Shown here: one piece after another, positions 26,694 to 34,866 of the stretch
Position numbering within the stretch: the stretch's first letter is position 1
Layout of the letters: the number at the start of each line of letters is the position of its first letter
NCBI GenBank assembly: GCA_035523995.1
Contig: DATKPQ010000073.1
Location: forward strand, 1-64,000
Source of the DNA: JASHVB01 sp035523995
GTDB lineage: Bacteria; Pseudomonadota; Alphaproteobacteria; Acetobacterales; Acetobacteraceae
Length of the DNA stretch: 64,000 nucleotides
Direction: 5' to 3'
Made by a program: the position numbers and the translations under genes
The notes under the pieces: model-generated
Databases searched by the model: none
The model's input: the letters and a program-made list of their open reading frames with translations, nothing else
What the model was told of the DNA's origin: nothing

Positions 26694-28139
26694 ATGATCG
26701 TTCAGCCTTCCTTCCGTGAGACGATCCTTACGTATTTTCGGCGCAAGTTCACCTTCCTGCTGGTATTCGGCGCGGTGTGTCTCGCCGGTGCGGGTTACCT
26801 GCTGATCAAGACGCCAATGTACCTGTCTGATGCAGCACTTGTGCTGCGGTTCGATCAGCAGACCGTGCCGGATATCGACCGCACGCGCACGCCGCAGCAG
26901 CCGCTCGGCTCCAACGAACGGCGGGAGGTCCTGTATTCCGACGCGGATATTCTGCGCAGCCCGGACCTGGCGCGCGATACCATCAACGCCGTCGGCCTGG
27001 CGCGCATCTATCCGAAGATCGCTGCGGGCGATCACAGCCAGAGCAGCAAGATGGATGCGGCCGTCCGGTCTTTTGCCACCGACATGTTGGTTGATGTCGG
27101 CCTGCAAAGCGACGTGATCAACATCTCCTTCCTCAACCCGAGCGCCAAAGTCGCCCAGCAGACGATCCAGACCTTGCTCAGCCGCTTCTACTCCTCGGAA
27201 GCGGTGATCTACGCCAATCCGCAACTGAAGTTCGAGCAAGACGAAGCGAAAAAGGCTCAGCAGAGGCTGGCCGCTGCACAGCAGTCGCTGAGCCAGTTCC
27301 GGCAAACCAACCAGATTTCCGACATGAACGCCCAGATCAACCAGCTGCTGCAGCAACGCACCACGGTTGAGAGCAAGCTGGCATTGGCCAAGGCGCAAGT
27401 ACTGGAGGCGCAGCAGAAGGAGACGGCATACAAGGAATTGCTCGCGTCGGTGCCGGAGTTGGTCACCACCACGGCGAATGGCGACACCTACCAGGGTATC
27501 GACGTCGTGCAAGAGCAGATCGCGCAGTTGAAGGCGAAACGGGACCAGATGGCGGCGACGTATCGGCCGGGTAGCCCGATCTTCAATTCCATCAATGCAT
27601 CACTGCGCTCTTTGGAACATTCCGCGTCAGCCAACCAGGCGGCAGCCCGAAAGCGTACCGACACCACGCCAAGCCTGGTGTATGAGAACATTAAGACCGA
27701 TCTGATGCGTGCTTCCGCCGAGGCCAAGGGTGCCCAGGAGCCGGTGCAGATCCTGGCCACGCAGCTCGACGATATCAATCAGCGGCTGGCCAAGCTCGAT
27801 TCGCTCAGGACCCAGAATGAAGACCTGGAACGGACCGTGCGCATTCAGGATGATACCTATCGCACGCTGGCCATCCGTTCCGAGGAAGCGACCGTCGAAG
27901 CGAACCGCAACGCGCAGAAGATCTCTGCCGCCGCGGTGATCACAGCGCCAACGCTGCCGGAGCTTCCGGCGCGGCCTCGCCGCAAGTTGATTGCGCTGGG
28001 CACCGTGATTGCGGGATTTATCCTGGCCAGTGCTGCGATCTTTGGCTTCGAGGCCTTTGATGATCGGCTGCGTAGCCCAAATGACGTGGCACAAGTACTG
28101 CGTCTGCCGGTACTGGCGACGTTCGGGGGGGATACATGA
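26694..28139 (+). CDS. Chain-length determinant / polysaccharide co-polymerase (Wzz/GumC-like)
   Basis: A 481-residue inner-membrane protein with TM1 near residues 18-38, a large periplasmic part with long coiled coils (about 165-245 and 300-400; QRLAAAQQSLSQFRQTNQ), and TM2 near 425-447 after PTLPELPARPRRK, the Pro-rich family motif. It lacks a fused kinase domain, so it is the GumC/CapA type that works with a separate kinase. The kinase-like gene follows with a 4-base ATGA overlap, implying translational coupling. Confidence 0.92.
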   Translation: MIVQPSFRETILTYFRRKFTFLLVFGAVCLAGAGYLLIKTPMYLSDAALVLRFDQQTVPDIDRTRTPQQPLGSNERREVLYSDADILRSPDLARDTINAVGLARIYPKIAAGDHSQSSKMDAAVRSFATDMLVDVGLQSDVINISFLNPSAKVAQQTIQTLLSRFYSSEAVIYANPQLKFEQDEAKKAQQRLAAAQQSLSQFRQTNQISDMNAQINQLLQQRTTVESKLALAKAQVLEAQQKETAYKELLASVPELVTTTANGDTYQGIDVVQEQIAQLKAKRDQMAATYRPGSPIFNSINASLRSLEHSASANQAAARKRTDTTPSLVYENIKTDLMRASAEAKGAQEPVQILATQLDDINQRLAKLDSLRTQNEDLERTVRIQDDTYRTLAIRSEEATVEANRNAQKISAAAVITAPTLPELPARPRRKLIALGTVIAGFILASAAIFGFEAFDDRLRSPNDVAQVLRLPVLATFGGDT

Positions 28140-28912
28140 ACGCCTTCTCGAAAGCGGATCGCCACGACGTACGGCCGGAGACGGGGAAAATGACACGCAC
28201 AGCGCTGAGGAAATCCGCCAACAGTCGCAGTCTGCCGGTGCCCACAAGGCGCGCGGTCCCGAAGCTGCGCGACGGGCGGCCGCATGGGCTGTCCACCGGC
28301 GAGCTGGTGAAACTGCATCACACGCTGGCGGAAGCGATGAACACCGGCAGCGGCGTGGTGTGCCAGTTCATCGCACCGGAGAGCGGGGCGGGCACCGAGG
28401 ATGTGGTCTACGACCTCGCCTATATCAGTGCCGCCTGGCTGGGCAAGCGCGTCCTGTTCGTCAACGGCACCGGCATGCAGATCGATCCGAAGGATCATTA
28501 TGCCACGCGCCGCCGTGAACCGTCGCTGACGCATGACCAGGAATTCGACGATGTGGAGAGCACGATCACGCGCGTGGTCGGGCTTGATCTGTACCGGATG
28601 ACAATGCCCAGCATGCGCGGCGCCTTGGATCTGGCGCCGACGGTAAAGCGGCTGCCCGACTTCCTGGGGCGCTTGCGCGAGGCGTTCGATCTTGTGGTGA
28701 TCGCCTCGCCCGCCGCGACCGATGCGCCGATGGGTGTGCTGCTGTCGCGCTTCGTGGACGGCAATATTTTGGTGCTGGAAGCCGGAAAGACTCGCGCGCC
28801 TGTCGCGACGGAGCTGCGCAACTCGCTGACGGCATCCGGCGGCATGGTCGTCGGCGCGGTGCTGACGCGCTACCGTTCCGCAGCTCCAAAGTTTCTGCAG
28901 CGCTGGTTCTGA
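28136..28912 (+). CDS. BY-kinase-like (CpsD/CapB fold) protein lacking nucleotide-binding residues
   Basis: A 258-residue protein in the genetic place of the tyrosine autokinase that partners GumC/CapA proteins. The fold pattern is recognisable (AEAMNTGSGVVCQFIAPESG, AYISAAWLGKRVLFVNG, FDLVVIASPAATDAPMG), but the key sites are gone. Walker A GEGKS/T is replaced by GAGTED (residues 84-89, no Lys). Walker A' has Asn110 and no Asp (VLFVNGTGM), and Walker B has Ser191 where Asp is expected. There is also no Tyr-rich tail. I infer a pseudokinase acting as a structural or regulatory partner. ATGA overlap with the chain-length gene supports that. Confidence 0.72.
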   Translation: MNAFSKADRHDVRPETGKMTRTALRKSANSRSLPVPTRRAVPKLRDGRPHGLSTGELVKLHHTLAEAMNTGSGVVCQFIAPESGAGTEDVVYDLAYISAAWLGKRVLFVNGTGMQIDPKDHYATRRREPSLTHDQEFDDVESTITRVVGLDLYRMTMPSMRGALDLAPTVKRLPDFLGRLREAFDLVVIASPAATDAPMGVLLSRFVDGNILVLEAGKTRAPVATELRNSLTASGGMVVGAVLTRYRSAAPKFLQRWF

Positions 28913-28919
28913 CGGACGC

Positions 28920-30179
28920 ATGCACGTCCTGCTGGTGAACAACCTCTACCCGCCAATCAACGCGGGGGGAGCGGAGCTGGTGGTCGCTTACCTGGCGGAA
29001 GGTCTCGTCGCACGCGGCCATCGCGCGACGGTCGTTTCGACCTGCGGCCCGGACATGGAACCGTACCCGGCGGAGACCCGCAACGGTGTCGAAGTGGTGC
29101 GGTTTTTCCCCCGCAACATGTATTGGAGTTTCACGCGCGAGGGCCACGGCAAGATCAGTCATGCGCTGTGGCATTTGCGCGATGCCTGGAATCGCGATGC
29201 CGCCCGGCGCTTTCAGGCGATCCTGGCGCAGTCGCGGCCCGGCATTGTCCATACGCACGTGATCGACGGCTTTTCCGCTTCGATCTGGCGGCGCGCGCGC
29301 CGGCTTGGCGTGCCGGTGATGCACACGGCGCATGATTACCACTTGCTGTGCCCGCGCGCGTTTCTGCTGACACGCAATTGGAAGCTGTGCACGCATCCTG
29401 CGCTGCCCTGCCGCACCTATCGTGCCTGGCACCTGCATACTGCGCTGGACGTGGACTTGTTCGTCAGTCCCTCGCAGTTTCTGCTGGACAAGCATCGCGA
29501 GGCCGGGCTGTCCGCGCCGCGCGCGGCGGTGGTGCGGAACGGAATTCCTCATCCGCCACCACGCCTGGAACGCAGTCCGGCAACGCCGGACGCTGGCATG
29601 CGTTTCTTGCTCTTATGCCGCCTGACCGAGGAGAAGGGCGTTCGCGTCGTGTTGGATGCCGTCCGTATGTTGCCGTCGGACCTGCGCTTCGAACTGACCG
29701 TCGCGGGGCGCGGTCCGCTGGAGCCGGTGGCGCGCGCCGCGGCGGAAGCCGATCCGCGCATCCGCTTCGCCGGCTTCGTGCAGGGCGAGGAGAAGCACGC
29801 GCTGCTATCGCAGGCGGACCATTTGCTGCTGCCGTCGCTCTGGTACGAGAACGCACCGGTCGCGGTTGTCGAAGCGGCTGCCTATGGAATCGGCGTGATC
29901 GGCAGCCGGATTGGTGGCATTCCCGAACTCGTGACGGAGGGCAGAACCGGCCTGCTGTCCCAACCCGGCGATGCCGCGGGCCTCGCGGCTATCATGCAGG
30001 GTCTCGCGAGCGGGGCGGTCGCGTTGCATGGCCTGGCGGAAGAGGCCGCGGCGGTGACGGCGCGGCACGGCATCGGAACGATGGTGGACGCGTATCTGGA
30101 GCATTACGCTGCATTGCAGCTCGCCAGGACTTCAGTTCAAACCGCGATGGCGATCCGATCGAATGCTGCCGCGGCGTGA
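28920..30179 (+). CDS. Glycosyltransferase family 4 (GT-B fold)
   Basis: A 419-residue enzyme. The N-terminal acceptor domain begins VLLVNNLYPPINAGGAELVV. The C-terminal donor domain shows LLLCRLTEEKGVRVVLDAVR, LVAGRGPLEP-like LTVAGRGPLEPVA, and the ExxxxxxxE-type site ENAPVAVVEAAAYGIGVIGS, then GGIPELV. It transfers a sugar from a nucleotide donor with retention, at the inner face of the membrane. It starts 7 bp after the kinase-like gene. Its last codons are duplicated: a 24-bp tandem repeat runs across the stop codon (30158-30205). Confidence 0.92.
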   Translation: MHVLLVNNLYPPINAGGAELVVAYLAEGLVARGHRATVVSTCGPDMEPYPAETRNGVEVVRFFPRNMYWSFTREGHGKISHALWHLRDAWNRDAARRFQAILAQSRPGIVHTHVIDGFSASIWRRARRLGVPVMHTAHDYHLLCPRAFLLTRNWKLCTHPALPCRTYRAWHLHTALDVDLFVSPSQFLLDKHREAGLSAPRAAVVRNGIPHPPPRLERSPATPDAGMRFLLLCRLTEEKGVRVVLDAVRMLPSDLRFELTVAGRGPLEPVARAAAEADPRIRFAGFVQGEEKHALLSQADHLLLPSLWYENAPVAVVEAAAYGIGVIGSRIGGIPELVTEGRTGLLSQPGDAAGLAAIMQGLASGAVALHGLAEEAAAVTARHGIGTMVDAYLEHYAALQLARTSVQTAMAIRSNAAAA

Positions 30180-30205
30180 GAATCGAATGCTGCCGCGGCG
30201 TGAGA
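30158..30205. repeat. 24-bp tandem duplication across the stop codon of a glycosyltransferase gene
   Basis: ATCGAATGCTGCCGCGGCGT followed by GAGA (30158-30181) is repeated exactly at 30182-30205. The stop codon TGA (30177-30179) lies in the first copy, so the second copy is untranslated. Confidence 0.9.
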
Positions 30206-30506
30206 AAGGATGCTTCGCCGATTGGCGCACCTGGCCCAAGATCAGTCGCCATGCTGCAACTGGCCGGTTCGCTGCGCCACCAAACGAACATGTTCTCGTT
30301 CTTCCGCCATATTCCCTTGCCGGTATCCGCCCCGCATTCTTGTGACCGTCTTCAAGGCGTCGTTCCCCCTTCTCACGGCGTTAGCCTTTACGATGCCGTC
30401 GCGTCGCTTTCGACATCCTTTTGGTCCAAGGCGGTCGCTCCATGAAACGGTCCCATTGACATGACGCACCTCGCGGTCGCCACTCCTGCCGGACATTTTC
30501 GCCTCG
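30206..30506. other. Intergenic region before the first acyltransferase
   Basis: About 300 bp with no convincing gene. It may hold the promoter for the acyltransferase; no clear hexamers or hairpins stood out. Confidence 0.5.
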
Positions 30507-31604
30507 ATGGCTGAGCAACAACTCCGTTCCGTGCAAATCCTGCGCGGACTCGCTGCAGCGGGCGTGGTTCTGACCCATCTCGTTGCCGTGGAACGTAGAT
30601 ATCTCCCCGGCATCCCTCTGACATCGCCCGGGCTGCAGATCGGTGCCAGCGGCGTCGATCTGTTCTTTGTGATCAGCGGGTTCATCATGACTTCGGTCAC
30701 AATCAACCGGCCCAGGCGCCCCGGTGACAGCCGCCGCTTCCTGCTGCGCCGGTTCACCCGCATCTACCCCTTGTACTGGTTTTATTTCTTCCTGATCCTG
30801 CCGCTGTTTTTGCTCGACCCGCAGATGGTGAACAGTACCCACGGCCGGCCGGATCTGGTCACGTCGTTCTTGCTGTTGCCGGACCGGCACTTGCCGCTGC
30901 TGCTGGTTGCCTGGACGCTGTCTTACGAGTTGTACTTTTATCTGGTGTTTGCCTGCTTGTTCCGCCTGCTGGACAGCCGGCAAAGCGGTATCGCGCTGCT
31001 GGTCTGGGGGGCGGCGGTGGCCGCCGGCAACCTGGGCCTGCACCCGACCACGCAACAACCCGTGCTGTACCTGCTGTTGAATCCGCTGAACCTGGAGTTC
31101 ATCGCGGGCTGCTTCGTCGCCCGCCTGGCCACCGGAATTGGACGGATCGCCGCAAGCTGTTGCCTGATTGCCGCGGTGACTGTGATCTCTCTTGGCGCCA
31201 CATACTTTGGTTCCGCGCCGGTGCTCGATCCCAACCTGGCCTGGTCCCGGGTGTTGATCTACGGGACAGGTGCGATGCTGCTGCTGACCGGCGCTCTCGG
31301 CTGGGAATCGCCGGTGCGTTTCGCGCCGCGTGTGCTCGTCGGCCTGGGCGATGCCTCCTATTCGCTGTACCTGTCCCACGTCCTGGTGCTCGGCGCGATG
31401 GGGTGGCTGTGGCACCGGCTGCTGTCCGGACCGGCCGCACTAAACCATCTGGCGTTTCTCACGTTGTGCTTCGCCGCCGCGCTGGTGTGGAGCGGGGTGA
31501 GCTACATGCTGATAGAACTCCCGTTGCTGACTGCCAGCCGCCGCGCGCTACGCCTGGTGGACGCCTTCGTGTTGCCGCGCCCGTCCGGTGCGGTCGCCAG
31601 CTAG
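30507..31604 (+). CDS. Acyltransferase 3 family protein (OafA/ExoZ-like)
   Basis: A 365-residue polytopic protein with about ten hydrophobic helices. The family start QILRGLAAAGVVLTHLVAVE contains the catalytic His, followed by GVDLFFVISGFIMT and RRFTRIYPLYWFYFF, the RxxR/YPLYW signature. Such enzymes acetylate (or succinylate, pyruvylate) sugars of surface polysaccharides from the cytoplasmic pool. A second acyltransferase of the same family lies at 33830, so the polymer probably has two decorations. Confidence 0.92.
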   Translation: MAEQQLRSVQILRGLAAAGVVLTHLVAVERRYLPGIPLTSPGLQIGASGVDLFFVISGFIMTSVTINRPRRPGDSRRFLLRRFTRIYPLYWFYFFLILPLFLLDPQMVNSTHGRPDLVTSFLLLPDRHLPLLLVAWTLSYELYFYLVFACLFRLLDSRQSGIALLVWGAAVAAGNLGLHPTTQQPVLYLLLNPLNLEFIAGCFVARLATGIGRIAASCCLIAAVTVISLGATYFGSAPVLDPNLAWSRVLIYGTGAMLLLTGALGWESPVRFAPRVLVGLGDASYSLYLSHVLVLGAMGWLWHRLLSGPAALNHLAFLTLCFAAALVWSGVSYMLIELPLLTASRRALRLVDAFVLPRPSGAVAS

Positions 31605-31721
31605 CGTTCCGGGGGGATCGGAGGACGGTGGCATAACGGCTACCATGTCATAAGTGCGGTGCGCGCCACACGTTTTTCGTCATGGCCGGGCTTGAGCAGG
31701 CCAGGACGGGACGATTCTTGC

Positions 31722-31825
31722 CGGGAGCGCGGCGACGAGGCAACCTCGGTCATCCTGGCGCTCGGACAAGCTGGTATTTTCTTGAGCGAGGTTGCTTCGT
31801 CGCTTTGCTCCCCGCAATGACATGG
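31722..31825. repeat. Palindromic REP/MITE-like element (copy 2)
   Basis: Left end GAGCGCGGCGACGAGGCAAC, then CTCG, is inverted on the right as CGAGGTTGCTTCGTCGCTTT, then GCTCCC. It ends in GCAATGACATGG, the same terminal sequence as the copy at 12904-13019. Confidence 0.7.
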
Positions 31826-31863
31826 TACGACAATGACATGGTACGACAATGACATGGTACGGC
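31816..31863. repeat. Three tandem copies of a 16-bp unit
   Basis: AATGACATGGTACGAC at 31816-31831 and 31832-31847, then a third copy with one change (31848-31863). It extends the AATGACATGG end of the REP element, suggesting slippage or repeated partial insertion at that end. Confidence 0.85.
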
Positions 31864-31965
31864 GGGGCCGCGCTTCTGATAGCGGGCACCAGATCCGAGC
31901 TTGATGGCGAACGAACCGTTGGTGCCGCCCAGGCGCAAGAATTGCGCCCGGCACTTGGAATCCAG

Positions 31966-32373
31966 CTACAGCCCATTCACCGCCGAATACGGATCCGGGG
32001 CCTTGGCGGGCGCAAGAGCTGGCGCTTCGATGCAGGCACCTTGCTCCCGATGCGCTTCCGCGGCGCATGTCCCGCGATCTGCATAAGAGCAATTCGAAGC
32101 CCCGCCCGCGGTCACCACGCAGTATTGTCCAATTCCAGGCTGCAATGCCGTTTCGTGCGGATTCGCCGCGCAGACCCCGCCCTGGCGGTTCGCATCCGCC
32201 TGGCATTGCGACGGGTCGTAGTAATTGCATTGCGGCGGCAGCGCCTGGCTCTGGATGCAATAAGGCGCCGCGAAAGCCGGCCCGCCGCCGGTTGCCAGCA
32301 AGACCACCCATCCGAGCCGTACCGCCCTCCGAATCGCCAATGAGCGCATGCGATGAAACCTTTGCTTCGCCAC
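31966..32373 (-). CDS. Small secreted cysteine-rich protein (DUF3551-like)
   Basis: A 135-residue protein with a signal peptide (RRAVRLGWVVLLATGGGPAF, then AA) and six cysteines in the mature part arranged in two similar halves. The first half is APYCIQ, QCNYYDPSQCQADA, GGVCAANP; the second is GQYCVV, NCSYADRGTCAAEA, QGACIEAP. The spacing resembles the DUF3551 family common in Rhizobiales and relatives, whose function is unknown. Disulfide-bonded periplasmic or extracellular protein is the likely state. ATG at 32349 is an alternative start eight codons in. Confidence 0.7.
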   Translation of the reverse strand: MAKQRFHRMRSLAIRRAVRLGWVVLLATGGGPAFAAPYCIQSQALPPQCNYYDPSQCQADANRQGGVCAANPHETALQPGIGQYCVVTAGGASNCSYADRGTCAAEAHREQGACIEAPALAPAKAPDPYSAVNGL

Positions 32374-32525
32374 GTGCCCGGATCACGCAACAGCCGTGCC
32401 ACACTTCAGTCCTGCACGGCATAGTGCAAATCATCTATGTTTGATCGGCCGCTGCCATGCTTTGGCCTGCCTTGTGCTGGCATGTTCCCTACCTGAAACC
32501 CGACCCGAGCCGTACAAGAGTTGCC

Positions 32526-33833
32526 ATGCAGCGTTTGTTTTCCCTGTGCGCTATCAGCTACCTGATGATCTATGCTTTCGAGGGAGTAATTCGTTACGGA
32601 CTCTATAATATCGGCGCGAGCGACGCGATCCTCCTGCGGGATGGACTGATCCTGGGGCCGCTGGTGCTGCTGCTGGTAGCGCAGGTGGCGCGGACCCGGG
32701 TGCACCCGGCATTCTTCGCGTTCGGCGCCATCATCGGGCTGCACGGGCTGGTCAGTACCCTCAACTTCCACAACGTGTTCCCGGCGATGTACGGCGCGGT
32801 TCTGCTACTGAATGTGTTGTTCGGTTTCATCGCGGCCAGATCGCTGGTGCTGCCCAACCGGCGTGTGGTGTTGCTGCTCGGAACCGTCTGGGTCATTTCC
32901 GTCGTTGCCGTGGTGCTGGACAAGTTCTTCGTCACGTTCCCGTGGACCGGCCTGGAAACGCATATCGGCGGCATTTCCGTCGACGTCTCGCGCGGCTGGG
33001 ATATCAGCGACGGCTTCGACAAGCGCGCCGCCGGTTTCACGCGCAGCTCGATCTGCGCGGCGATGCTGCTACCCACCATCGCGCTGATCATCGCCCTGCG
33101 AATCCGCAGTTACCTGCTGCGCACGTTGATGCTGTTCATGACAGTGGCCGCGGTATTCATGACAACGCAGAAAGGCGCTGTCGTAGCGATTGCCGCCGTT
33201 GCCATGATCCTCGCCACGCCCAGGTTCATGCGCTATCGGCTGCTGTGCTGGGCGGCGCTTGGCTTTGCCATCCTGGACGTGGCGCTGCCGATCTTCACCT
33301 ACGGGCTGATGGTGACCAGCAATGGCGGCGTGTTCAGCATGGCGTCGTTCGGCATGCGCATCGCCGACACCTGGCCGGACGCCTGGCGCTGGATCAGCGA
33401 CCACAATCTGTTTCCGTTTGGCGTCGGCTTGGGCGGCATCGGCGGCGCGCAACGCTGGTTCGCCCCCGACTTCTTCAACCCGTCCGACAATCTCTTCGTC
33501 TACCTCTACGCCAATTTCGGCGTCCTGACCTTCTTCTACCTGGGCTGGGCGCTGTGGCAGGCCTGGCACCAGCCGCCGGAGACGCAATCCATCGCCATCA
33601 CGCCGCTGGCGATCCTGGTGTTCATGCTCGGCTACGGCGCCGCGCTGTCCATGCTCGAAGACCAGGTCTCCGAATTGTTCTTTGGCGCGTCGGTCGGCAT
33701 GTTGTGGATGCTGCGCCAGATGGCGGCGGCGAAACCCTGGGCCAATCCGTACTGGGTACCCCCGGACCTCCGATATGGACCGGCGATTACCTATAAACCC
33801 GTACGTTCCTTGCCGGCGGCAGACGTGCCATGA
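32526..33833 (+). CDS. O-antigen/exopolysaccharide polymerase- or ligase-like membrane protein (Wzy/GumE type)
   Basis: A 435-residue protein with about ten to twelve hydrophobic segments and one large hydrophilic loop (near residues 290-345, between MRIADTWPDAWRWISDHNLF and the late helices). In that loop, FGVGLGGIGGAQRW then NPSDNLFVYLYANFG fits the Wzy_C signature of O-antigen ligases and polymerases. It should polymerise lipid-linked repeat units in the periplasm. The start at 32526 is preceded by AAGAG; a start at 32457 would add 23 residues without a ribosome site. Its stop overlaps the next acyltransferase start (ATGA). Confidence 0.82.
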   Translation: MQRLFSLCAISYLMIYAFEGVIRYGLYNIGASDAILLRDGLILGPLVLLLVAQVARTRVHPAFFAFGAIIGLHGLVSTLNFHNVFPAMYGAVLLLNVLFGFIAARSLVLPNRRVVLLLGTVWVISVVAVVLDKFFVTFPWTGLETHIGGISVDVSRGWDISDGFDKRAAGFTRSSICAAMLLPTIALIIALRIRSYLLRTLMLFMTVAAVFMTTQKGAVVAIAAVAMILATPRFMRYRLLCWAALGFAILDVALPIFTYGLMVTSNGGVFSMASFGMRIADTWPDAWRWISDHNLFPFGVGLGGIGGAQRWFAPDFFNPSDNLFVYLYANFGVLTFFYLGWALWQAWHQPPETQSIAITPLAILVFMLGYGAALSMLEDQVSELFFGASVGMLWMLRQMAAAKPWANPYWVPPDLRYGPAITYKPVRSLPAADVP

Positions 33834-34864
33834 AAGTCCGCGCCGAAGGCGAGACCAACAACTTCACCTTGTTCCGCCTGCTGCTGTCGCTGGCGGTGGT
33901 GCTTGGGCATTTCAAGCTTCTGTCCGGCACCGCGTATCCGCGCTTTCCGTGCAATCTGGCGGACGCCGCGGTGTACTGCTTCTTTGTGGTCAGTGGCTAT
34001 CTCATCGCGCTCAGCTATGCGCGCACGCGCGGCCTGTGGTCGTTCTACGTGCGGCGCTTCTTCCGCCTGTATCCGATGTATGCCTGCATCGTGCTGGTCC
34101 AGACCGGTATCATGCTGTCGCTGCTGCCCGACGGCCCGTTCAGTGCCATGCACCAGACCATTCGCTACCTTGCGGTCAACCTCGCCTTCGCCAACTTCCT
34201 GCAATACGATATCGGCGGCGTGCTGCACGGCCTGCACGTGCCGGGAATCAATCCCGCCCTGTGGACGCTGAAGATCGAGCTGGGGTTCTACCTGATGGTA
34301 CCCCTGATTTTCCTCGCGATCCGCCGTTGGGGTTTCAAATCGCTGGTGGCGATCTTCATCGCCTCGGCCGCCTACCAGGCACTGTCGCTCCACGCCGGCG
34401 AGCCACGCTTCGCCAAGCAGCTTCCCGGCCAGTTGCAGTTCTTCGTGGTCGGTATGGCGCTGTATCTTTACGTTCCCAATTTCCGCGTGCCGTACTGGGT
34501 CTCCGCGATCGTGACCGTGGCCTTCCTCGCCGCCTGGACCTGGGTCCATCCGCTGCAACCCGGCGTGTGCCCGCTGGTCGTCGGCGCCTTCGTGTTCTGC
34601 TTCACGCTGTGCACGCCGGTCGTGCACATGCGCACCGACATGTCCTACAGCGTCTATCTCATCCACGGACCGCTGCTGCAAACCCTGCTGTTGCTTGGAC
34701 TGTTCCATGATACGCCGCTTTACATGATGGGCGTCGTTGCCACCGTGCTGGCGCTGTCCTTCGTGGCAGAACACCTGGTTGAACGTCCCGGCAACGAGTT
34801 CGGCCGCCGCCTGTCGGTCCGTCTTGCCCCGCCACGTCCCATCGCCGTAGCGACGGCGGGATAA
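33830..34864 (+). CDS. Acyltransferase 3 family protein
   Basis: A 344-residue polytopic protein of the OafA/NodX family. The N-terminus has NNFTLFRLLLSLAVVLGHFK with the catalytic His, then VYCFFVVSGYLIALSYARTR and RRFFRLYPMYACIVL, the expected conserved segments. It is coupled by a 4-base overlap to the polymerase-like gene and is followed 2 bp later by a glycosyltransferase, so all three form one operon. It probably adds an acetyl group to the polymer or a precursor. Confidence 0.92.
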   Translation: MKVRAEGETNNFTLFRLLLSLAVVLGHFKLLSGTAYPRFPCNLADAAVYCFFVVSGYLIALSYARTRGLWSFYVRRFFRLYPMYACIVLVQTGIMLSLLPDGPFSAMHQTIRYLAVNLAFANFLQYDIGGVLHGLHVPGINPALWTLKIELGFYLMVPLIFLAIRRWGFKSLVAIFIASAAYQALSLHAGEPRFAKQLPGQLQFFVVGMALYLYVPNFRVPYWVSAIVTVAFLAAWTWVHPLQPGVCPLVVGAFVFCFTLCTPVVHMRTDMSYSVYLIHGPLLQTLLLLGLFHDTPLYMMGVVATVLALSFVAEHLVERPGNEFGRRLSVRLAPPRPIAVATAG

Positions 34865-34866
34865 TC

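Larger units (their letters stand above)
31605..31965. other. Intergenic region dominated by short repeats
   Basis: Holds a REP-like palindrome (31722-31825) and a 16-bp triplicate (31816-31863). Open frames crossing it in several phases are made of these repeats and I do not regard them as genes. Confidence 0.6.

Noticed and set aside
31640..32434. 264-codon minus-strand open frame over the repeats and the cysteine-rich gene
   Set aside because: Half of it is repeat-derived and the rest overlaps the cysteine-rich protein, whose signal peptide and cysteine spacing are better evidence.
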